Of a DNA stretch of 64,000 nucleotides, positions 10,005-21,894 are shown one piece after another. The notes below the pieces were generated by a model. The model was given only the letters and a program-made list of their open reading frames with translations. It did no database searches and was not told where the DNA came from. This DNA is from Bombus terrestris (taxonomy: Eukaryota > Arthropoda > Insecta > Hymenoptera > Apidae): assembly GCF_910591885.1 (NCBI RefSeq), contig NC_063275.1:5878501-5942500 (forward strand), in the 5' to 3' direction. The position numbers and the translations under genes are program-made. Positions within the stretch are counted from its first letter, which is position 1, and each line of letters opens with the position of its first letter.

Positions 10005-12224
10005 TATCGAAGGACGAACGCAGGTGGGATTGGTTTTAGGTTAGGCTATAGTTTTTCGAGCGAGCGCAGCGAGCGAGCAATGCGTATACGTGCGTCACAA
10101 ACCAATTGATTAGCACGTAGGTACACAGAAATATTTGCACCTGCCCGAGGAGCCGGAAGCTTTTATCGAATTGCTCACTGAGCAAAGTTTACATGTTATC
10201 AATTGTTTTACACAAAGAGTAATAGTTCGGCGAAGTGCAGTGCAACGTGAGTACCAATATCGCTGAGAAAACTTGGAAATAACAGGAAATATATGTAAGG
10301 AAATACAAAGTATATGTATGACCAGGAAGTTGAATCTAATGAAAATATATGTTAGGAATTATAAAGAATGTGTGTAGCATAAAATTGTAATCGTTGCTCG
10401 CTCCGCTAGCTCATAAAAAGATCGTCCAACCTCACAACCGATCCGGCACGTTCGCAAATTTGAAGTGAATTGCCTCCTTACCGAAAAACGAACGAAAGAG
10501 GGATTGGTTTTAGGTTAGGCTATAGTTTTTCGAGCGAGCGCAGCGAGCGAGCAATGCGTAAACGTGCGTCACAAACCAATTGATTGGCACGAAGGTACAT
10601 AGAAATATTTGCACCAGCCCGAGGAGCCGGAAGCTTTTATCGAATTGCTCACTGAGCAAAGTTTACATGTTATCAATTGTTTTACACAAAGAGTAATAGT
10701 TCGGCGAAGTAAAGTGCAACGTGAGTACCAGTATCGCTGAGAAAACTTGGAAGTAACCGGAACTAAATGTAAGGAAATATAAAGTATATGTATAACCAGG
10801 AAGTTGAAACTAATGAAAATATATGTTAGGAACTATGAAGTATGTGTGTAGCATGAAAATTGTAATCGTTGCTTGCTCGCAGCGTGCGCTCGTAAAAATC
10901 TAGTCCTACCTCACAACCGATCCGGCTCGCTCGCAAATTTGAAGTAAATCGCCTCCATATCGAAGGACGAACGCAGGTGGGATTGGTTTTAGGTTAGGCT
11001 ATAGTTTTTCGAGCGAGCGCAGCGAGCGAGCAATGCGTATACGTGCGTCACAAACCAATTGATTAGCACGTAGGTACACAGAAATATTTGCAACTGCCCG
11101 AGGAGCCGGAAGATTTTATCGAATTGCTCACTGAGCAAAGTTTACATGTTATCAATTGTTTTACACAAAGAGTAATAGTTCGGCGAAGTGCAGTGCAACG
11201 TGAGTACCAATATCGCTGAGAAAACTTGGAAATAACAGGAAATATAGGTAAGGAAATATAAAGTATATGTATGACCAGGAAGTTGAATCTAATGAAAATA
11301 TATGTTAGGAATTATAAAGAATGTGTGTAGCATAGAATTGTAATCGTTGCTCGCTCCGCTCGCTCATAAAAAGATCGTCCAACCTCACAACCGATCCGGC
11401 ACGTTCGCAAATTTGAAGTGAATTGCCTCCTTACCGAAAAACGAACGAAAGAGGGATTGGTTTTAGGTTAGGCTATAGTTTTTCGAGCGAGCGCAGCGAG
11501 TGAGCAATGCGTAAACGTGCGTCACAAACCAATTGATTGGCACGAAGGTACATAGAAATATTTGCACCAGCCCGAGGAGCCGGAAGCTTTTATCGAATTG
11601 CTCACTGAGCAAAGTTTACATGTTATCAATAGTTTTACACAAAGAGTAATAGTTCGACGAAGTAAAGTGCAACGTGAGTACCAATATCGCTGAGAAAACT
11701 TGGAAATAACAGGAAACATAGGTAAGGAAATATAAAGTATATGTATGACCAGGAAGTTGAATCTAATGAAAATATATGTTAGGAACTATGAAGTATGTGT
11801 GTAGCATGAAAATTGTAATCGTTGCTTGCTCGCAGCGTGCGCTCGTAAAAATCTAGTCCTACCACACAACCGATCCGGCTCGCTCGCAAACTTGAAGTAA
11901 ATCGCCTCCATATCGAAGGACGAACGCAGGTGGGATTGGTTTTAGTTTAGGCTATAGTTTTTCGAGCGAAAGCAGCGAGCGAGCAATGCGTATACGTGCG
12001 TCACAAACCAATTGATTAGCACGTAGGTACACAGAAATATTTGCACCTGCCCGAGGAGCCGGAAGCTTTTATCGAATTGCTCACTGAGCAAAGTTTACAT
12101 GTTATCAATTGTTTTACACAAAGAGTAATAGTTCGGCGAAGTGCAGTGCAACGTGAGTACCAATATCGCTGAGAAAACTTGGAAATAACAGGAAATATAT
12201 GTAAGGAAATATAAAGTATATGTA
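9526..12224 (+). repeat. Segmental duplication, right copy (partner at 4282-6980)
   Basis: This is the right copy of the 5244-offset duplication. The patched A monomer at 11432 repeats the unusual makeup of the one at 6188: A head and block 2, then CCAATATCGCTGAG, ACAGGAAA, TATGACC and GAATCTAATG from B, then back to GGAACTATGAAG and an A tail. Private changes accumulated since include CAACTGCCC and GAAGATTTT near 11090-11115 and CTTGGAAGTAACC near 10748. Confidence 0.82.
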
Positions 12225-13337
12225 TGACCAGGAAGTTGAATCTAATGAAAATATATGTTAGGAATTATAAAGAATGTGTGTAGCATAAAATTGTAATCGT
12301 TGCTCGCTCCGCTCGCTCATAAAAAGATCGTCCAACCTCACAACCGATCCGGCACGTTCGCAAATTTGAAGTGAATTGCCTCCTTACCGAAAAACGAACG
12401 AAAGAGGGATTGGTTTTAGGTTAGGCTATAGTTTTTCGAGCGAGCGCAGCGAGCGAGCAATGCGTAAACGTGCGTCACAAACCAATTGATTGGCACGAAG
12501 GTACATAGAAATATTTGCACCAGCCCGAGGAGCCGGAAGCTTTTATCGAATTGCTCACTGAGCAAAGTTTACATGTTATCGATAGTTTTACACAAAGAGT
12601 AATAGTTCGACGAGGTAAAGTGCAACGTAAGTACCAGTATCGCTGAGAAAACTTGGAAATAACCGGAACTAAATGTAAGGAAATATAAAGTATATGTATA
12701 ACCAGGAAGTTGAAACTAATGAAAATATATGTTAGGAACTATGAAGTATGTGTGTAGCATGAAAATTGTAATCGTTGCTTGCTCGCAGCGTGCGCTCGTA
12801 AAAATCTAGTCCTACCTCACAACCGATCCGGCTCGCTCGCAAATTTGAAGTAAATCGCCTCCATATCGAAGGACGAACGCAGGTGGGATTGGTTTTAGGT
12901 TAGGCTATAGTTTTTCGAGCGAGCGCAGCGAGCGAGCAATGCGTATACGTGCGTCACAAACCAATTGATTAGCACGTAGGTACACAGAAATATTTGCACC
13001 TGCCCGAGGAGCCGGAAGCTTTTATCGAATTGCTCACTGAGCAAAGTTTACATGTTATCATTTGTTTTACACAAAGAGTAATAGTTCGGCGAAGTGCAGT
13101 GCAACGTGAGTACCAATATCGCTGAGAAAACTTGGAAATAACAGGAAATATATGTAAGGAAATATAAAGTATATGTATGACCAGGAAGTTGAATCTAATG
13201 AAAATATATGTTAGGAATTATAAAGAATGTGTGTAGCATAAAATTGTAATCGTTGCTCGCTCCGCTCGCTCATAAAAAGATCGTCCAACCTCACAACCGA
13301 TCCGGCACGTTCGCAAATTTGAAGTGAATTACCTCCT

Positions 13338-15707
13338 TACCGAAAAACGAACGAAAGAGGGATTGGTTTTAGGTTAGGCTATAGTTTTTCGAGCGAGCGC
13401 AGCGAGCGAGCAATGCGTAAACGTGCGTCACAAACCAATTGATTGGCACGAAGGTACATAGAAATATTTGCACCAGCCCGAGGAGCCGGAAGCTTTTATC
13501 GAATTGCTCACTGAGCAAAGTTTACATGTTATCAATTGTTTTACACAAAGAGTAATAGTTCGGCGCAGTGCATTGCAACGTGAGTACCAATATCGCTGAG
13601 AAAACTTGGAAATAACAGGAAATATATGTAAGGAAATATAAAGTATATGTATGACCAGGAAGTTGAATCTAATGAAAATATATGTTAGGAATTATAAAGA
13701 ATGTGTGTAGCATAAAATTGTAATCGTTGCTCGCTCCGCTCGCTCATAAAAAGATCGTCCAACCTCACAACCGATCCGGCACGTTCGCAAATTTGAAGTG
13801 AATTGCCTCCTTACCGAAAAACGAACGAAAGAGGGATTGGTTTTAGGTTAGGCTATAGTTTTTCGAGCGAGCGCAGCGAGCGAGCAATGCGTATACGTGC
13901 GTCACAAACCAATTGATTAGCACGTAGGTACACAGAAATATTTGCACCTGCCCGAGGAGCCGGAAGCTTTTATCGAATTGCTCACTGAGCAAAGTTTACA
14001 TGTTATCAATTGTTTTACACAAAGAGTAATAGTTCGGCGAAGTGCAGTGCAACGTGAGTACCAATATCGCTGAGAAAACATGGAAATAACAGGAAATATA
14101 TGTAAGGAAATATAAAGTATATGTATGACCAGGAAGTTGAATCTAATGAAAATATATGTTAGGAATTATAAAGAATGTGTGTAGCATAAAATTGTAATCG
14201 TTGCTCGCTCCGCTCGCTCATAAAAAGATCGTCCAACCTCACAACCGATCCGGCACGTTCGCAAATTTGAAGTGAATTACCTCCTTACCGAAAAACGAAC
14301 GAAAGAGGGATTGGTTTTAGGTTAGGCTATAGTTTTTCGAGCGAGCGCAGCGAGCGAGCAATGCGTAAACGTGCGTCACAAACCAATTGATTGGCACGAA
14401 GGTACATAGAAATATTTGCACCAGCCCGAGGAGCCGGAAGCTTTTATCGAATTGCTCACTGAGCAAAGTTTACATGTTATCAATTGTTTTACACAAAGAG
14501 TAATAGTTCGGCGCAGTGCATTGCAACGTGAGTACCAATATCGCTGAGAAAACTTGGAAATAACAGGAAATATATGTAAGGAAATATAAAGTATATGTAT
14601 GACCAGGAAGTTGAATCTAATGAAAATATATGTTAGGAATTATAAAGAATGTGTGTAGCATAAAATTGTAATCGTTGCTCGCTCCGCTCGCTCATAAAAA
14701 GATCGTCCAACCTCACAACCGATCCGGCACGTTCGCAAATTTGAAGTGAATTGCCTCCTTACCGAAAAACGAACGAAAGAGGGATTGGTTTTAGGTTAGG
14801 CTATAGTTTTTCGAGCGAGCGCAGCGAGCGAGCAATGCGTATACGTGCGTCACAAACCAATTGATTAGCACGTAGGTACACAGAAATATTTGCACCTGCC
14901 CGAGGAGCCGGAAGCTTTTATCGAATTGCTCACTGAGCAAAGTTTACATGTTATCAATTGTTTTACACAAAGAGTAATAGTTCGGCGAAGTGCAGTGCAA
15001 CGTGAGTACCAATATCGCTGAGAAAACTTGGAAATAACAGGAAATATATGTAAGGAAATATAAAGTATATGTATGACCAGGAAGTTGAATCTAATGAAAA
15101 TATATGTTAGGAATTATAAAGAATGTATGTAGCAAAAAATTGTAATCGTTGCTCGCTCCGCTCGCTCATAAAAAGATCGTCCAACCTCACAACCGATCCG
15201 GCACGTTCGCAAATTTGAAGTGAATTGCCTCCTTACCGAAAAACGAACGAAAGAGGGATTGGTTTTAGGTTAGGCTATAGTTTTTCGAGCGAGCGCAGCG
15301 AGCGAGCAATGCGTATACGTGCGTCACAAACCAATTGATTAGCACGTAGGTACACAGAAATATTTGCACCTGCCCGAGGAGCCGGAAGCTTTTATCGAAT
15401 TGCTCACTGAGCAAAGTTTACATGTTATCAATTGTTTTACACAAAGAGTAATAGTTCGGCGAAGTGCAGTGCAACGTGAGTACCAATATCGCTGAGAAAA
15501 CTTGGAAATAACAGGAAATATATGTAAGGAAATATAAAGTATATGTATGACCAGGAAGTTGAATCTAATGAAAATATATGTTAGGAATTATAAAGAATGT
15601 GTGTAGCATAAAATTGTAATCGTTGCTCGCTCCGCTCGCTCATAAAAAGATCGTCCAACCTCACAACCGATCCGGCACGTTCGCAAATTTGAAGTGAATT
15701 GCCTCCT
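13338..15707 (+). repeat. Run of five consecutive 474 bp monomers with A heads and B tails
   Basis: Starts 13338, 13812, 14286, 14760 and 15234 are all exactly 474 apart, and each begins with TACCGAAAAACG and ends in a B tail. Within it, 13338 and 14286 share the private mark CGGCGCAGTGCATTGC at an offset of 948, and both are preceded by GAATTACCTCC in place of GAATTGCCTCC. This shows a tandem copy of a two-monomer unit. AAAACATGG near 14076 and GTATGTAGCAAAAAATTG near 15126 recur together in the single monomer 16661. Confidence 0.85.
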
Positions 15708-17445
15708 TACCGAAAAACGAACGAAAGAGGGATTGGTTTTAGGTTAGGCTATAGTTTTTCGAGCGAGCGCAGCGAGCGAGCAATGCGTAAACGTGCGTCA
15801 CAAACCAATTGATTGGCACGAAGGTACATAGAAATATTTGCACCAGCCCGAGGAGCCGGAAGCTTTTATCGAATTGCTCACTGAGCAAAGTTTACATGTT
15901 ATCAATGGTTTTACACAAAGAGTAATAGTTCGACGAAGTAAAGTGCAACGTGAGTACCAGTATCGCTGAGAAAACTTGGAAATAACCGGAACTAAATGTA
16001 AGGAAATATAAAGTATATGTATAACCAGGAAGTTGAAACTAATGAAAATATATGTTAGGAACTATGAAGTATGTGTGTAGCATGAAAATTGTAATCGTTG
16101 CTTGCTCGCAGCGTGCGCTCGTAAAACTCTAGTCCTACCTCACAACCGATCCGGCTCGCTCGCAAATTTGAAGTAAATCGCCTCCATATCGAAGGACGAA
16201 CGCAGGTGGGATTGGTTTTAGGTTAGGCTATAGTTTTTCGAGCGAGCGCAGCGAGCGAGCAATGCGTATACGTGCGTCACAAACCAATTGATTAGCACGT
16301 AGGTACACAGAAATATTTGCACCTGCCCGAGGAGCCGGAAGCTTTTATCGAATTGCTCACTGAGCAAAGTTTACATGTTATCAATAGTTTTACACAAAGA
16401 GTAATAGTTCGGCGAAGTGCAGTGCAACGTGAGTACCAATATCGCTGAGAAAACTTGGAAATAACAGGAAATATATGTAAGGAAATATAAAGTATATGTA
16501 TGACCAGGAAGTTGAATCTAATGAAAATATATGTTAGGAATTATAAAGAATGTGTGTAGCATAAAATTGTAATCGTTGCTCGCTCCGCTCGCTCATAAAA
16601 AGATCGTCCAACCTCACAACCGATCCGGCACGTTCGCAAATTTGAAATGAATTGCCTCCTTACCGAAAAACGAACGAAAGAGGGATTGGTTTTAGGTTAG
16701 GCTATAGTTTTTCGAGCGAGCGCAGCGAGCGAGCAATGCGTAAACGTGCGTCACAAACCAATTGATTGGCACGAAGGTACATAGAAATATTTGCACCAGC
16801 CCGAGGAGCCGGAAGCTTTTATCGAATTGCTCACTGAGCAAAGTTTACATGTTATCAATAGTTTTACACAAAGAGTAATAGTTCGGCGAAGTGCAGTGCA
16901 ACGTGAGTACCAATATCGCTGAGAAAACATGGAAATAACAGGAAATATATGTAAGGAAATATAAAGTATATGTATGACCAGGAAGTTGAATCTAATGAAA
17001 ATATATGTTAGGAATTATAAAGAATGTATGTAGCAAAAAATTGTAATCGTTGCTCGCTCCGCTCGCTCATAAAAAGATCGTCCAACCTCACAACCGATCC
17101 GGCACGTTCGCAAATTTGAAGTGAATTGCCTCCTTACCGAAAAACGAACGAAAGAGGGATTGGTTTTAGGTTAGGCTATAGTTTTTCGAGCGAGCGCAGC
17201 GAGCGAGCAATGCGTATACGTGCGTCACAAACCAATTGATTAGCACGTAGGTACACAGAAATATTTGCACCTGCCCGAGGAGCCGGAAGCTTTTATCGAA
17301 TTGCTCACTGAGCAAAGTTTACATGTTATCAATTGTTTTACACAAAGAGTAATAGTTCGGCGAAGTGCAGTGCAACGTGAGTACCAATATCGCTGAGAAA
17401 ACTTGGAAATAACAGGAAATATATGTAAGGAAATATAAAGTATAT
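15708..17445 (+). repeat. Source-like segment matching 22848-24585 (offset 7140)
   Basis: This segment shares a run of private marks with 22848-24585 at a constant offset of 7140 bases (15 monomers): GTAAAACTCTAG in the A tail, ATCAATAGTTTTAC in the following B, TTTGAAATGAATTGCC at the B end, AAAACATGG and GTATGTAGCAAAAAATTG in the A/B hybrid, then an A head on a B body. The match stops near 17445, where this copy continues with TATGACC and a B tail. One difference seen is ATCAATGGTT here against ATCAATAGTT there. Confidence 0.85.
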
Positions 17446-19514
17446 GTATGACCAGGAAGTTGAATCTAATGAAAATATATGTTAGGAATTATAAAGAATG
17501 TGTGTAGCATAAAATTGTAATCGTTGCTCGCTCCGCTCGCTCATAAAAAGATCGTCCAACCTCACAACCGATCCGGCACGTTCGCAAATTTGAAGTGAAT
17601 TGCCTCCTTACCGAAAAACGAACGAAAGAGGGATTGGTTTTAGGTTAGGCTATAGTTTTTCGAGCGAGCGCAGCGAGCGAGCAATGCGTAAACGTGCGTC
17701 ACAAACCAATTGATTGGCACGAAGGTACATAGAAATATTTGCACCAGCCCGAGGAGCCGGAAGCTTTTATCGAATTGCTCACTGAGAAAAGTTTACATGT
17801 TATCAATAGTTTTACACAAAGAGTAATAGTTCGACGAAGTAAAGTGCAACGTGAGTACCAGTATCGCTGAGAAAACTTGGAAATATCCGGAACTAAATGT
17901 AAGGAAATATAAAGTATATGTATAACCAGGAAGTTGAAACTAATGAAAATATATGTTAGGAACTATGAAGTATGTGTGTAGCATGAAAATTGTAATCGTT
18001 GCTTGCTCGCAGCGTGCGCTCGTAAAAATCTAGTCCTACCTCACAACCGATCCGGCTCGCTCGCAAATTTGAAGTAAATCGCCTCCATATCGAAGGACGA
18101 ACGCAGGTGGGATTGGTTTTAGGTTAGGCTATAGTTTTTCGAGCGAGCGCAGCGAGCGAGCTATGCGTATACGTGCGTCACAAACCAATTGATTAGCACG
18201 TAGGTACACAGAAATATTTGCACCTGCCCGAGGAGCCGGAAGCTTTTATCGAATTGCTCACTGAGCAAAGTTTACATGTTATCAATTGTTTTACACAAAG
18301 AGTAATAGTTCGGCGAAGTGCAGTGCAACGTGAGTACCAATATCGCCGAGAAAACTTGGAAATAACAGGAAATATATGTAAGGAAATATAAAGTATATGT
18401 ATGACCAGGAAGTTGAATCTAATGAAAATATATGTTAGGAATTATAAAGAATGTGTGTAGCATAAAATTGTAATCGTTGCTCGCTCCGCTCGCTCATAAA
18501 AAGATCGTCCAACCTCACAACCGATCCGGCACGTTCGCAAATTTGAAGTGAATTGCCTCCTTACCGAAAAACGAACGAAAGAGGGATTGGTTTTAGGTTA
18601 GGCTATAGTTTTTCGAGCGAGCGCAGCGAGCGAGCAATGCGTAAACGTGCGTCACAAACCAATTGATTGGCACGAAGGTACATAGAAATATTTGCACCAG
18701 CCCGAGGAGCCGGAAGCTTTTATCGAATTGCTCACTGAGCAAAGTTTACATGTTATCAATAGTTTTACACAAAGAGTAATAGTTCGACGAAGTAAAGTGC
18801 AACGTGAGTACCAGTATCGCTGAGAAAACTTGGAAATAACCGGAACTAAATGTAAGGAAATATAAAGTATATGTATAACCAGGAAGTTGAAACTAATGAA
18901 AATATATGTTAGGAACTATGAAGTATGTGTGTAGCATGAAAATTGTAATCGTTGCTTGCTCGCAGCGTGCGCTCGTAAAAATCTAGTCCTACCTCACAAC
19001 CGATCCGGCTCGCTCGCAAATTTGAAGTAAATCGCCTCCATATCGAAGGACGAACGCAGGTGGGATTGGTTTTAGGTTAGGCTATAGTTTTTCGAGCGAG
19101 CGCAGCGAGCGAGCAATGCGTATACGTGCGTCACAAACCAATTGATTAGCACGTAGGTACACAGAAATATTTGCACCTGCCCGAGGAGCCGGAAGCTTTT
19201 ATCGAATTGCTCACTGAGCAAAGTTTACATGTTATCAATTGTTTTACACAAAGAGTAATAGTTCGGCGAAGTGCAGTGCAACGTGAGTACCAATATCGCT
19301 GAGAAAACTTGGAAATAACAGGAAATATATGTAAGGAAATATAAAGTATATGTATGACCAGGAAGTTGAATCTAATGAAAATATATGTTAGGAATTATAA
19401 AGAATGTGTGTAGCATAAAATTGTAATCGTTGCTCGCTCCGCTCGCTCATAAAAAGATCGTCCAACCTCACAACCGATCCGGCACGTTCGCAAATTTGAA
19501 GTGAATTGCCTCCT

Positions 19515-21894
19515 TATCGAAAAACGAACGAAAGAGGGATTGGTTTTAGGTTAGGCTAAAGTTTTTCGAGCGAGCGCAGCGAGCGAGCAATGCGTAAACG
19601 TGCGTCACAAACCAATTGATTGGCACGAAGGTACATAGAAATATTTGCACCAGCCCGAGGAGCCGGAAGCTTTTATCGAATTGCTCACTGAGCAAAGTTT
19701 ACATGTTATCAATAGTTTTACACAAAGAGTAATAGTTCGACGAAGTAAAGTGCAACGTGAGTACCAGTATCGCTGAGAAAACTTGGAAATAACCGGAACT
19801 AAATGTAAGGAAATATAAAGTATATGTATAACCAGGAAGTTGAAACTAATGAAAATATATGTTAGGAACTATGAAGTATGTGTGTAGCATGAAAAATGTA
19901 ATCGTTGCTTGCTCGCAGCGTGCGCTCGTAAAAATCTAGTCCTACCTCACAACCGATCCGGCTCGCTCGCAAATTTGAAGTAAATCGCCTCCATATCGAA
20001 GGACGAACGCAGGTGGGATTGGTTTTAGGTTAGGCTATAGTTTTTCGAGCGAGCGCAGCGAGCGAGCTATGCGTATACGTGCGTCACAAACCAATTGATT
20101 AGCACGTAGGTACACAGAAATATTTGCACCTGCCCGAGGAGCCGGAAGCTTTTATCGAATTGCTCACTGAGCAAAGTTTACATGTTATCAATTGTTTTAC
20201 ACAAAGAGTAATAGTTCGGCGAAGTGCAGTGCAACGTGAGTACCAATATCGCCGAGAAAACTTGGAAATAACAGGAAATATATGTAAGGAAATATAAAGT
20301 ATATGTATGACCAGGAAGTTGAATCTAATGAAAATATATGTTAGGAATTATAAAGAATGTGTGTAGCATAAAATTGTAATCGTTGCTCGCTCCGCTCGCT
20401 CATAAAAAGATCGTCCAACCTCACAACCGATCCGGCACGTTCGCAAATTTGAAGTGAATTGCCTCCTTACCGAAAAACGAACGAAAGAGGGATTGGTTTT
20501 AGGTTAGGCTATAGTTTTTCGAGCGAGCGCAGCGAGCGAGCAATGCGTAAACGTGCGTCACAAACCAATTGATTGGCACGAAGGTACATAGAAATATTTG
20601 CACCAGCCCGAGGAGCCGGAAGCTTTTATCGAATTGCTCACTGAGCAAAGTTTACATGTTATCAATAGTTTTACACAAAGAGTAATAGTTCGACGAAGTA
20701 AAGTGCAACGTGAGTACCAGTATCGCTGAGAAAACTTGGAAATAACCGGAACTAAATGTAAGGAAATATAAAGTATATGTATAACCAGGAAGTTGAAACT
20801 AATGAAAATATATGTTAGGAACTATGAAGTATGTGTGTAGCATGAAAATTGTAATCGTTGCTTGCTCGCAGCGTGCGCTCGTAAAAATCTAGTCCTACCT
20901 CACAACCGATCCGGCTCGCTCGCAAATTTGAAGTAAATCGCCTCCATATCGAAGGACGAACGCAGGTGGGATTGGTTTTAGGTTAGGCTATAGTTTTTCG
21001 AGCGAGCGCAGCGAGCGAGCAATGGGTATACGTGCGTCACAAACCAATTGATTAGCACGTAGGTACACAGAAATATTTGCACCTGCCCGAGGAGCCGGAA
21101 GCTTTTATCGAATTGCTCACTGAGCAAAGTTTACATGTTATCAATTGTTTTACACAAAGAGTAATAGTTCGGCGAAGTGCAGTGCAACGTGAGTACCAAT
21201 ATCGCCGAGAAAACTTGGAAATAACAGGAAATATATGTAAGGAAATATAAAGTATATGTATGACCAGGAAGTTGAATCTAATGAAAATATATGTTAGGAA
21301 TTATAAAGAATGTGTGTAGCATAAAATTGTAATCGTTGCTCGCTCCGCTCGCTCATAAAAAGATCGTCCAACCTCACAACCGATCCGGCACGTTCGCAAA
21401 TTTGAAGTGAATTGCCTCCTTATCGAAAAACGAACGAAAGAGGGATTGGTTTTAGGTTAGGCTATAGTTTTTCGAGCGAGCGCAGCGAGCGAGCAATGCG
21501 TATACGTGCGTCACAAACCAATTGATTAGCACGTAGGTACACAGAAATATTTGCACCTGCCCGAGGAGCCGGAAGCTTTTATCGAATTGCTCACTGAGCA
21601 AAGTTTACATGTTATCAATTGTTTTACACAAAGAGTAATAGTTCGGCGAAGTGCAGTGCAACGTGAGTACCAATATCGCTGAGAAAACTTGGAAATAACA
21701 GGAAATATATGTAAGGAAATATAAAGTATATGTATGACAAGGAAGTTGAATCTAATGAAAATATATGTTAGGAATTATAAAGAATGTGTGTAGCATAAAA
21801 TTGTAATCGTTGCTCGCTCCGCTCGCTCATAAAAAGATCGTCCAACCTCACAACCGATCCGGCACGTTCGCAAATTTGAAGTGAATTGCCTCCT
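19515..21894 (+). repeat. Copy 1 of the 2380 bp five-monomer unit
   Basis: Order: A (GGCTAAAG, GAAAAATG) 19515, B (GAGCTATGCG) 19994, A 20468, B (AATGGGTATACG) 20947, A-head/B-body 21421. It is the most complete statement of the unit. The fifth monomer begins TATCGAAAAACG and has TATGACAAGG near 21737. Confidence 0.85.

Larger units (their letters stand above)
5235..12384 (+). repeat. Region of dimers with nested duplications
   Basis: Monomer starts are 5235, 5714, 6188, 6667, 7141, 7620, 8094, 8573, 9047, 9526, 10005, 10479, 10958, 11432 and 11911. Most alternate A and B. Departures: 6188 and 11432 are A monomers with a B patch in block 3 and early tail; 6667 has a C tail; 7141 is a B head and block 2 with A block 3 and tail; 9526 is a B head on an A body. 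Three B-headed monomers in a row occur at 6667, 7141 and 7620. Confidence 0.9.
12385..17608 (+). repeat. Irregular region dominated by B tails
   Basis: Monomer starts are 12385, 12864, 13338, 13812, 14286, 14760, 15234, 15708, 16187, 16661 and 17135. Only 12385 and 15708 have A tails. Monomers 13812, 14760, 15234 and 17135 are A heads on B bodies, and 13338, 14286 and 16661 switch after block 2. The A-B dimer rhythm is therefore lost here and the spacing is mostly 474. Confidence 0.9.

Noticed and set aside
11522..11719. 65-residue open reading frame on the minus strand
   Set aside because: It is the same frame and near-identical peptide as the one at 8678-8881, in another monomer with the B-like patch in block 3. 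A repeated frame in a tandem repeat is expected and does not show coding.
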